From: Adhaeribacter arboris
GTDB lineage: Bacteria; Bacteroidota; Bacteroidia; Cytophagales; Hymenobacteraceae
Reading direction: 5' to 3'
DNA: 64,000 nucleotides
NCBI RefSeq assembly: GCF_003023845.1
Contig: NZ_PYFT01000001.1
Coordinates: 186,001 to 250,000 of the forward strand
Below are positions 26,487 to 33,063 of the stretch, piece after piece. Made by a program: the position numbers and the translations under genes. Each line of letters begins with the position of its first letter. Positions within the stretch are counted from its first letter, which is position 1. The notes under the pieces are model-generated. The model had not been told where the DNA came from and did no database searches. It saw nothing but the letters and a program-made list of their open reading frames with translations.

Positions 26487-27422
26487 TTAATTCAGATTAG
26501 GGAGCACCGCTTCAATGTCGGCGCGACGTGGTTCGTACTGCGGTGGCAAGAGTAAACTTGAGCCTAATTTATCCCAAGACTCATCAATTCCAAAACCCGG
26601 ATTATCGGTAGCAATCTCGAATAATACGCCACCCGGCTCTCTAAAATACAGAGAATAGAAGTAGTTACGGTCAATTTTTTGGGTGATATTCAAACCGCGG
26701 CGGGCAACTTTTTCCCGAAAATGCATCAAAGTTTCTTCATCTTTCACCCGGAAAGCAATGTGGTGGTTGGTACCGGCCCCGCCTACCCCCCGGATCTGAT
26801 CCGGAGCATCTACTAAATCAATAATTCCGGCTTGCTGTACGGCATCGGTGGCGTACCGGTGGCGGTTTCCTTCCTGGGCCACCAACTTATAATCAAAAAT
26901 ATCGGTTAAAATAGCCGCCGTAGCCTGGCTATTCCGGAGGGATAAAGTAGCACTGTGAAAACCTTTAGTAGCTACGTCGGCCTTTACTTCTTCCGTTTCC
27001 CAAGGTAGGCGCGAATCATTTGAACCAGGGGTTATTAGGGCAAACTGCAAGCCATCGGGGTCCTGAAAAGCAAGGTATTTTTCACCAAATCTTTCGGCCG
27101 GCTGGTGGAACGGGACATTATTTTCGGCGAAGCGGTTTAACCAAAAGGCAAAACTACCTGCCGGCACGGAATAGCCAATTTCCGTCACCATGCCGGTTCC
27201 GGTCAGGCCACGGCGGGCTCCTTCGTATGGAAAAAAAGTAAGAATAGTGCCGGCACTGCCTTTTTCATCGCCGTAATACAGGTGGTAAGTACCCGGATCG
27301 TCGAAGTTTACGGTTTTTTTAAGCAGGCGTAACCCCAGCACCTTGGTGTAAAAATCTAAGTTGCGTTTGGCCTTATCGGCAATAGCCGTAATGTGGTGCA
27401 GGCCTAAAATTTTATTTTCCAT
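26487..27422 (-). CDS. Ring-cleaving dioxygenase (MhqO-like, VOC family)
   Basis: 311 residues with two glyoxalase/VOC modules. Module 1 starts LHHITAIADKAKRNLDFYTKVLGL (first metal His in HHIT) and module 2 holds NHHIAFRVKDEE and VLFEIATDNPGF (second His and the Glu ligand). This pattern belongs to extradiol dioxygenases related to MhqO/MhqA, which open hydroquinone or catechol-type rings in quinone detoxification. It lies 76 bp downstream of the YceI gene on the same strand, and both probably respond to the same regulator. Confidence 0.9.
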   Translation of the reverse strand: MENKILGLHHITAIADKAKRNLDFYTKVLGLRLLKKTVNFDDPGTYHLYYGDEKGSAGTILTFFPYEGARRGLTGTGMVTEIGYSVPAGSFAFWLNRFAENNVPFHQPAERFGEKYLAFQDPDGLQFALITPGSNDSRLPWETEEVKADVATKGFHSATLSLRNSQATAAILTDIFDYKLVAQEGNRHRYATDAVQQAGIIDLVDAPDQIRGVGGAGTNHHIAFRVKDEETLMHFREKVARRGLNITQKIDRNYFYSLYFREPGGVLFEIATDNPGFGIDESWDKLGSSLLLPPQYEPRRADIEAVLPNLN

Positions 27423-27474
27423 AGAATTGTAATCGTTAAAGGGAAGAAGCCCGGATTTTAAGAGTTGAAAGTTA

Positions 27475-27492
27475 CCCTGCCAAAGGGCAGGG
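27475..27492 (-). terminator. Intercistronic hairpin between yceI-like and dioxygenase genes
   Basis: CCCTGCC-AAAG-GGCAGGG, a perfect 7-bp stem starting 7 nt after the YceI stop. There is no T run, so it may be an attenuator or a 3'-end protector rather than a full terminator. A short heptamer-like stretch (GTTGAAAGTTA) lies between it and the next start. Confidence 0.4.
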
Positions 27493-27498
27493 CTTACA

Positions 27499-28035
27499 TC
27501 AACCTTGTTTTACTAATTGTACTTCGGCTTGTAATTTTATTTCGTCGCTAACCACTACGCTACCAGCTTCGGTTACTGCGTTCCAGGTTAAGCCAAATTC
27601 TTTCCGGCTAATTTTGCCGGTTACGGTAAAACCAGCTTTGGTTTGACCGTAAGGGTCTACTACTATACCGCCAAATTCAACGTTTACAACTAGTGGTTTA
27701 GAAATACCCCGAATGGTTAAGGTACCGTGCAGTTTGTAATCGTCACCACCGGCATTCTCGTATTTATCGGCTACAAACCGGATTTCGCCGTGGTTTTCGG
27801 CATCAAAGAAATCAGCTGATTTTAAGTGCGTATCGCGTTGCTCGTTGTTGGTGCTGATAAAATTAACGTCGGCAGTAAAAACAACACTTTTCGCGCGGGT
27901 AAACTGATCGTCTTCGGTTTCGGCTTCCACGTTAAATTTCTGAAAATAACCAGTTACCGTAGTAATCATAAGGTGTTTTACTTTGAACTGAACTTCGCTG
28001 TGCATTGGGTCTACTGCCCATTTTGTAGTTGCCAT
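27499..28035 (-). CDS. YceI family protein
   Basis: 178 residues forming the YceI lipocalin-like barrel: TKWAVDPMHSEVQFKVKHLMI at the N-terminus, then TVTGYFQKFNVEAE, DFFDAENHGEIRFV, YKLHGTLTIRGISKPLVV and AGFTVTGKISRKEFGLTWN. There is no signal peptide, so this is the cytoplasmic form. YceI proteins bind polyisoprenoids or amphiphilic quinone-like molecules, consistent with the downstream ring-cleaving dioxygenase. The promoter carries two tandem palindromes, suggesting MarR/HxlR-type repression. ATG at 28033-28035. Confidence 0.93.
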   Translation of the reverse strand: MATTKWAVDPMHSEVQFKVKHLMITTVTGYFQKFNVEAETEDDQFTRAKSVVFTADVNFISTNNEQRDTHLKSADFFDAENHGEIRFVADKYENAGGDDYKLHGTLTIRGISKPLVVNVEFGGIVVDPYGQTKAGFTVTGKISRKEFGLTWNAVTEAGSVVVSDEIKLQAEVQLVKQG

Positions 28036-28083
28036 AGTCTTACTATTTAGTTTTTTATTTAGTTGAATACTTAATTAATATAA

Positions 28084-28118
28084 CAAATGTATGTACATTT
28101 AATGTATATACATACAAA
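28084..28118 (-). promoter_or_regulatory. Promoter with tandem palindromic operators for the yceI-like operon
   Basis: Two 12-bp dyads, ATGTATGTACAT (28087-28098, imperfect) and ATGTATATACAT (28102-28113, perfect), are separated by TTA, giving 15-bp centre spacing. On the minus strand the -7 element TACATTTG (28091-28084) overlaps the first dyad, and TTTG at 28118-28115 marks the upstream edge. A repressor bound here would block the promoter. No marR or hxlR gene is adjacent. Confidence 0.6.
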
Positions 28119-28419
28119 TAAGAGAAAAAATTCAAAAAATATTTTTTAGAACCAGCAAATACGGTAAAAACTTAAATCTTTTAACTACTAATAACCCGAT
28201 TCATATACTTTAAAGAATAACTTAAGCTTAGGTATTTAGTTATTCCTTAAGCTAAACATTGCAGTATTTCGTACACCAAGGTAAGTTAACCTACTGTAAT
28301 TATTTCAAAATCAAGCAATAAAATATCTAGCCTGAATAAATTCCTGGCAGCCTTTCGTAGAGATGAAGAAAAATAATAAAGTAGCATTTAAAAATTAATC
28401 TGATTTAAAGAGAAATGGT
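28119..28419. other. Intergenic region, yceI promoter to DUF5996 gene
   Basis: AT-rich spacer of about 300 bp beyond the operator region. Nothing recognisable. Confidence 0.5.
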
Positions 28420-29337
28420 ATGATGAAATCTAATTGGCCCGAACTTTCCTATGCAAATACCAAAGAGACCTACCAAACTTTATTGCTTTATACTCAAATT
28501 GTAGGAAAAATAAAATTGGCTCAACTGCCTTGGCTGAACCATGCGTGGCACGTGACTTTGTTTGTTACGCCAACCGGACTTACTACGGCTCTTATTCCAA
28601 GTGAAAAGCAGTCCTTTCAAATTGATTTTGATCTACAAAACCATAATTTAAAAATAATAACTCAATCCGGCGAAAGACGACAATTTAGTTTAAAGAATCT
28701 TTCGGTGGCCGACTTTTACCAGAAAACCTTTTCCAATCTGTCAGAATTAACTATTAATATCAAGATTTATCCAGTCCCGAACGAACTGGAAGAAGTAATT
28801 CCTTTTTATCAGGATACGGTACATGCTACGTATCAGGCCGAGGAAGTAGAGCGTTTACACGCGGTTTTGCTGCATGCGCATCGCTTGTTAACTAATTTTC
28901 GCGCTGATTTTAGAGGTAAGTGTAGTCCGGTGCATTTTTTCTGGGGAGGATTTGATTTGGCAGTTTCGCGTTTTTCAGGTCGGCCTGCCCCTAAACATCC
29001 GGGTGGAGTGCCGCATTTACCGGACTGGGTAGCCCAGGAAGCTTATTCACACGAAGTAAGTAGTTGTGGTTTTTGGCCCGGCAACGATAGCTTTCCCGAG
29101 GCGGCTTTTTATTCTTATACTTATCCGGAGCCTGAGGGTTTTGGTAAAGCCACAATTTTGCCTTCTACGGCTTACTATCACCAAACACTCCGCGAATTTA
29201 TATTACCTTACGAAGCCGTTCAACAAGCGGAAGATCCGGATCAAGCTGTATTAAGCTTCCTGCGAAGTACGTATGCCGCGGCCGCAGATCTCGCGAACTG
29301 GGACAGAGCAACCTTGGAAGTAAGAATTAACTCCTAA
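28420..29337 (+). CDS. DUF5996 family protein
   Basis: 305 residues, full length for the family. Recognisable DUF5996 features: WPELSYANTKETYQTLLLYTQIVGKIKL at the N-terminus, the LNHAWHVTLFVTPTGLTT strand, FRGKCSPVHFFWGGFDLAVSRF in the middle and a conserved HEVSSCGFWPGN motif near residue 210, rich in His, Cys and Trp and suggestive of an active or metal site. Biochemical function is unknown. The start could be either Met of MMKS at 28420/28423. Confidence 0.85.
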   Translation: MMKSNWPELSYANTKETYQTLLLYTQIVGKIKLAQLPWLNHAWHVTLFVTPTGLTTALIPSEKQSFQIDFDLQNHNLKIITQSGERRQFSLKNLSVADFYQKTFSNLSELTINIKIYPVPNELEEVIPFYQDTVHATYQAEEVERLHAVLLHAHRLLTNFRADFRGKCSPVHFFWGGFDLAVSRFSGRPAPKHPGGVPHLPDWVAQEAYSHEVSSCGFWPGNDSFPEAAFYSYTYPEPEGFGKATILPSTAYYHQTLREFILPYEAVQQAEDPDQAVLSFLRSTYAAAADLANWDRATLEVRINS

Positions 29338-29568
29338 CCGGCTACTCATAATTTTATAAATTTGCCGATTTGTCGGCACTTAATTTAAGATAATGAAAGA
29401 GATTCAGTTGTTGGTTTTAAGTAGTAGCGATAGATTTTTCAGGAAAGATTTCCTTGAAGACATAGACTCAGAAAATATGGCTTGGTAAAGTACTAGCGTC
29501 GGCACAACTTGTTCGGATTAAATGAGTATATTACTGTTCCAAAAACTTCTGTTTCCTAATTTTACACG

Positions 29569-30327
29569 ATGAAAAGTCTTTTATCCGAAGATAGAATTTT
29601 ATCCGTTGATATTGGTGGTTCCAACATTAAGGCCACGATTTTAGATGCTCAGGGCAACCTGTTAAATGAGTACAAAAAACTGCCGACTCCCTTGCCAGCC
29701 GCTCCCGAAAAGGTGATTGCTACCATTCAGGAATTGGTGAAAGATTTTTCGGATTATAATAAAGTATCCGTTGGCTTTCCGGGCTATGTTCGGAACGGCC
29801 GGGTGTTTACGGCGCCCAACCTGGATACCGAACTTTGGCGGAATGTTTGTTTGCAAGAGCAATTAAAAGATGCGTTAAACAAACCCGTGCGGCTAGTGAA
29901 CGATGCTGATTTGCAGGGTTTAGGGGTAGTAAAAGGCCAGGGTTTAGAAATGGTTATTACGTTGGGTACGGGCTTTGGTACGGCTTTATTACTGAACGGT
30001 AATTTATTGCCTCACCTGGAGCTGGCGCATCACCCGGTAAGTGGCCGTAAAAGTTACGACTATTATGTGGGCGAGAGAGCTTTCCGGAAACACGGTGAAG
30101 AAAAGTGGAACCAACGAATGGAGCGGGTACTTAAAATTTTAAAAGCCGTTTTTAATTACGATCATTTGTACATTAGTGGCGGTAATGCTTCTAAAATCCG
30201 GTTTAACCTCGACGAGAATATAACCATTGTTTCGAACCGGGACGGGATAAAAGGGGGAACCCGCCTTTGGTTGCAGGAAGACCATCATTTTTCTGAGACC
30301 TGCCAGTCGGCTTTTAAAATTTTTTAA
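29569..30327 (+). CDS. ROK-family sugar kinase, polyphosphate-glucokinase-like
   Basis: 252 residues. The ATP/phosphate-binding motif SVDIGGSNIKATI is at the N-terminus, VGFPGYV and the catalytic region VNDADLQGLG follow, and ITLGTGFGTALLLNGNLLP matches the phosphate 2 motif of ROK and polyphosphate glucokinases. The C-terminal YISGGNASKI is the adenosine motif. Likely phosphorylates glucose or a related hexose with ATP or polyphosphate; the donor cannot be decided by eye. It is followed by a terminator and faces a sugar dehydrogenase gene, a loose sugar-metabolism neighbourhood. Confidence 0.85.
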   Translation: MKSLLSEDRILSVDIGGSNIKATILDAQGNLLNEYKKLPTPLPAAPEKVIATIQELVKDFSDYNKVSVGFPGYVRNGRVFTAPNLDTELWRNVCLQEQLKDALNKPVRLVNDADLQGLGVVKGQGLEMVITLGTGFGTALLLNGNLLPHLELAHHPVSGRKSYDYYVGERAFRKHGEEKWNQRMERVLKILKAVFNYDHLYISGGNASKIRFNLDENITIVSNRDGIKGGTRLWLQEDHHFSETCQSAFKIF

Positions 30328-30358
30328 CAAGAATAAACTTCATTCAGGAGCTTAAAAG

Positions 30359-30393
30359 ATAAACCCGACGAATATTTAAATTCGCCGGGTTTA
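30359..30393. terminator. Bidirectional terminator after the ROK kinase gene
   Basis: ATAAACCCGACGAAT (30359-30373) pairs with ATTCGCCGGGTTTAT (30379-30393) with one mismatch. Lies between convergent genes. Confidence 0.75.
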
Positions 30394-30435
30394 TTTATGG
30401 AAGGTATTGCCTGATTAAAATTAAGTTTTATTCCA

Positions 30436-31578
30436 TTATGACTTGCTGGGAGTAAGCTTGATGAGTAAGCCTGGCCCTTCGGTTAGCGCGTATATAAAAC
30501 CGTCCGGCCCTTCGGCTACGGCCCGAACCCGGCCAATATCCTGCACTAATCTTTGCTCTTTCACGTATTTGGTGCCTTCTAACTGCACCCGGGCAATGTA
30601 CCGGAAAGCCAAAGCGCCCACTAATAAATTACCTTTCCAATCCGGGTATTGGTTGCTGGTTACCATAGTCATGCCGCACGGACCAATGGACGGAACCCAA
30701 TAGCGAACCGGATTTTCGACCCCTGCCATTTCTTTAAACTCCGTTAGAATGGTGCCGTCGTAGTTAATGCCGTAAGATGTTTTTGGCCAGCCGTAATTTT
30801 TCCCTTTCTGAATCAAGTTTAGTTCATCGCCGCCTTTCGGGCCATGTTCTACGGCCCAGATGCGGTTGTTTTCAGCATCGTATACCATGCCTTGCGGATT
30901 GCGGTGGCCGTAAGTCCAGATAGACGGATGGGCTCCTTTTTGGTTGACGAAAGGATTATCTTGCGGCACGCGGCCATCGTCGTAGAGGCGGTGAATTTTA
31001 CCGTGATCGTTATCTAATTCCTGTACTTTCGGCTGCGTGCCTCTTTCGCCGGAACTGAAGTACAAAAACTTATCTTTATCGAAAACTATGCGGCTGCCAA
31101 AGTGGAAATCAGCTTTTAAATAGGGCTTCGCTAAAAATAAATCTTTTTTCTCCACTAACTGGTTGCCTTGCAGTTTAAAACGCATAATGGCCGTGGTAGC
31201 GCCCCCTTCTACCGGCTTGGAGTAGGAAATATAGATCCACTTGTTCTTTTGGTAATCCGGGTGTAATTTAATATCGAGCAAACCCCCCTGGCCTTCGGCA
31301 AACACTTCCGGTACACCGGTTAACTTCTCGCCGGTAAACTTGTTATTTTTAAAAACGAGAATCTGTCCAGCCCGTTCGGTAACCAATAACCTGCCATCCG
31401 GCAACCAGGCCATACCCCACGGATTAGTAAATCCTTCGTACAGTTTGTCTACCGTAAAAGCGGTAGAATCGGCGGCGACAACGGACTTTGGTGGAGAAAA
31501 GTGGGGCAGGGGAGAGGTAGCGGCTAAGGTGGCAAAAGCGGCTAGTAAAACAAGTAAGTAAAAAACTGGTTTATTCAT
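30436..31578 (-). CDS. PQQ-dependent sugar dehydrogenase (Gdh/sorbosone type)
   Basis: 380 residues with an N-terminal signal peptide (MNKPVFYLLVLLAAFATLAA). Six-bladed beta-propeller pattern of soluble aldose sugar dehydrogenases: LYEGFTNPWGMAWLPDGRLLVTE, GGLLDIKLHPDY, RIVFDKDKFLYFSSGERG, GHRNPQGMVYDAENN, WAVEHGPKGGDELN, NYGWPKTSYG. The HRNPQG and GPKGGDE motifs hold PQQ- and Ca-binding residues. Predicted to oxidise aldoses in the periplasm with PQQ, though PQQ biosynthesis is not in this window and many Bacteroidota homologues are untested. Confidence 0.88.
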   Translation of the reverse strand: MNKPVFYLLVLLAAFATLAATSPLPHFSPPKSVVAADSTAFTVDKLYEGFTNPWGMAWLPDGRLLVTERAGQILVFKNNKFTGEKLTGVPEVFAEGQGGLLDIKLHPDYQKNKWIYISYSKPVEGGATTAIMRFKLQGNQLVEKKDLFLAKPYLKADFHFGSRIVFDKDKFLYFSSGERGTQPKVQELDNDHGKIHRLYDDGRVPQDNPFVNQKGAHPSIWTYGHRNPQGMVYDAENNRIWAVEHGPKGGDELNLIQKGKNYGWPKTSYGINYDGTILTEFKEMAGVENPVRYWVPSIGPCGMTMVTSNQYPDWKGNLLVGALAFRYIARVQLEGTKYVKEQRLVQDIGRVRAVAEGPDGFIYALTEGPGLLIKLTPSKS

Positions 31579-31860
31579 AGGATAAATTTAACTAATATTT
31601 GATGAAATAATGCTTGTTTGGAGCACTCAAATTTGGCTAAGGAAAAGATAAGATCAAATAATTTAGGCAATAATGCTACTTAATAAGGCCAATAATTCGT
31701 TAACGCAGTAAGATAATTACTGGTAGTAATTTATAAAAGTGGGAATATTTTTGAATAAACCCGTACACTTTATTTTAAAAGAATTCTTCCCTTCCCTTTT
31801 TATAGATATCACGTATTTTATTAAAACCTTGATAAACATATAATTAGAGTTGACTAAAAA

Positions 31861-31901
31861 ATTGTTTTAAACAATTGTTTAAAATTATCGTTTAAAACAA
31901 T
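31861..31901. promoter_or_regulatory. 20-bp palindrome plus third half-site, candidate TetR operator
   Basis: TTTTAAACAATTGTTTAAAA at 31865-31884 is a perfect palindrome. A third half-site GTTTAAAACAAT (31890-31901) is the exact complement of 31861-31872, forming a second dyad of 12-bp arms. The cluster ends 22 bp before the -7 element of the tetR-like gene, covering its -33 region. Confidence 0.65.
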
Positions 31902-31923
31902 AGATTATCTTAGAGTTTCCTTT

Positions 31924-31931
31924 TACCTTTG
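31924..31931 (+). promoter_or_regulatory. -7 element TACCTTTG of the tetR-like gene
   Basis: Exact TAnnTTTG match 20 bp upstream of the ATG at 31952. No TTTG at the -33 position; that region is occupied by the palindromic operator. Confidence 0.55.
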
Positions 31932-31951
31932 TCCCATTCATTTAAAGTAGT

Positions 31952-32575
31952 ATGACAAACTGTTGTTTAGTACCCGAAGAAAAGTTAAAAGAGGCGGCTA
32001 AAAAAGTGTTTCTGGAGAAAGGTTTCGATGGCACTACCACCCGCGATATTGCTCAGGAAGCCGGCATGAATGTAGCCTTGTTAAATTATTACTTCCGGAG
32101 TAAAGAAAAACTTTTTTCGTTGGTTTTTAATGAATTATTCGAGCTTAATTTCCGGGGTATGCTCCAGATAATGAATCAATCTATACCCTTGAAAGATAAA
32201 ATCACGGGATTAATTGATCATGATTTTCAAATTTTTAAAAGTAATCCGGGCCTAGTTACCTTTTTGCAGAACGAGTTGCACCGCAATCCGGACCGTTTTC
32301 TCTGTGCTATAACCTTAGAAAAAGAACGTCTTACCACGATTTTTGACCAGCAGTTGCAGAAAGCTATTGCGGCGGGTGAGGTTCGCTCCATTACTATTCC
32401 GCATGTGTTGCAGCTCATAGCGGCTAATGTGCAGTTTATTTTCCAAAGTAAAGTAATGAGTACCCGATTGTGGCAAATGACGGATGTAGAATTTGACCAG
32501 TTTGTGGAAAACCACCAGAAAATAGTGAAAGATATGATTTGCAATTACTTATTTATTCCGCAAGAGGCTGATTGA
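31952..32575 (+). CDS. TetR/AcrR-family transcriptional regulator
   Basis: 207 residues. The N-terminal HTH is canonical: LKEAAKKVFLEKGFDGTTTRDIAQEAGMNVALLNYYFRSKEKLFSLVF (about residues 10-57), followed by an all-helical ligand domain typical of the CerR/DUF1956-like or fatty-acid-type TetRs. The start ATG is 50 bp after a cluster of palindromic half-sites, so autoregulation is likely. No efflux gene directly follows; a TonB-free 445-bp spacer and a DUF5686 gene come next, so its regulon is not obvious. Confidence 0.92.
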   Translation: MTNCCLVPEEKLKEAAKKVFLEKGFDGTTTRDIAQEAGMNVALLNYYFRSKEKLFSLVFNELFELNFRGMLQIMNQSIPLKDKITGLIDHDFQIFKSNPGLVTFLQNELHRNPDRFLCAITLEKERLTTIFDQQLQKAIAAGEVRSITIPHVLQLIAANVQFIFQSKVMSTRLWQMTDVEFDQFVENHQKIVKDMICNYLFIPQEAD

Positions 32576-33063
32576 TTTTTTTTGCGAGTATTTTAATCAA
32601 ATGTTTAAAACACTTTAATAATCCACTTGTTTTTAAGAACCAGCTCTCCTTTAAAGCTTTATCTAGCCGTTGTATTATACTTACTAACCCTGAAACAGAG
32701 CTAATTAACTATGCTACATTGTACTCACCGACAGGTTAAAAACATTCACCGAAAAATTTCAACGTTTCACCGATAGGTTTTTACCCTTAACCAGACTTTC
32801 TATTTCTTGACTAACAGTTAATTAACAGATTTGCGGTATACCAATTCGTAAATCCATGAAAATAGAATTTGCTTATTTGTACCTCGCCAAATGTATTTCT
32901 GCCAATATCTTTTTTAGATAAAGCACAAACAGATGAAACCACTCCTCACTATTAATTGCGAGAAGGTGTTTTCTGAAAATGGTGGGATTTTACTTTAACA
33001 TTTAAACCTGCTTTCAATCCCTTGTTCCGCTCATATTGCTACCACCCAGTCAATTTTAAAACT
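32576..33063. other. Intergenic region with 21-bp-spaced TCACCGA repeats
   Basis: 488 bp. Apart from three phased direct repeats at 32725-32773, the region is AT-rich and carries no convincing gene. Confidence 0.5.
32725..32773 (+). repeat. Three TCACCGA direct repeats at 21-bp intervals
   Basis: TCACCGA begins at 32725, 32746 and 32767, an exact 21-bp period (two helical turns), each flanked by a T-rich upstream and partly conserved AGGTT downstream (copies 1 and 3). The layout resembles a cooperative activator site. It lies 291 bp before the DUF5686 gene. Confidence 0.6.

Larger units (their letters stand above)
31579..31951. other. Divergent intergenic region with TetR operator and promoter
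   Basis: 373 bp between the sugar dehydrogenase and the tetR-like gene. The right third holds a 20-bp palindrome, an extra half-site and a -7 element (separate entries). The rest is AT-rich. Confidence 0.6.

Noticed and set aside
29394-29488. 31-codon frame starting MKEIQLLVLSSSDRFF
   Set aside because: Too short, no family, no conserved context; likely chance or a remnant.
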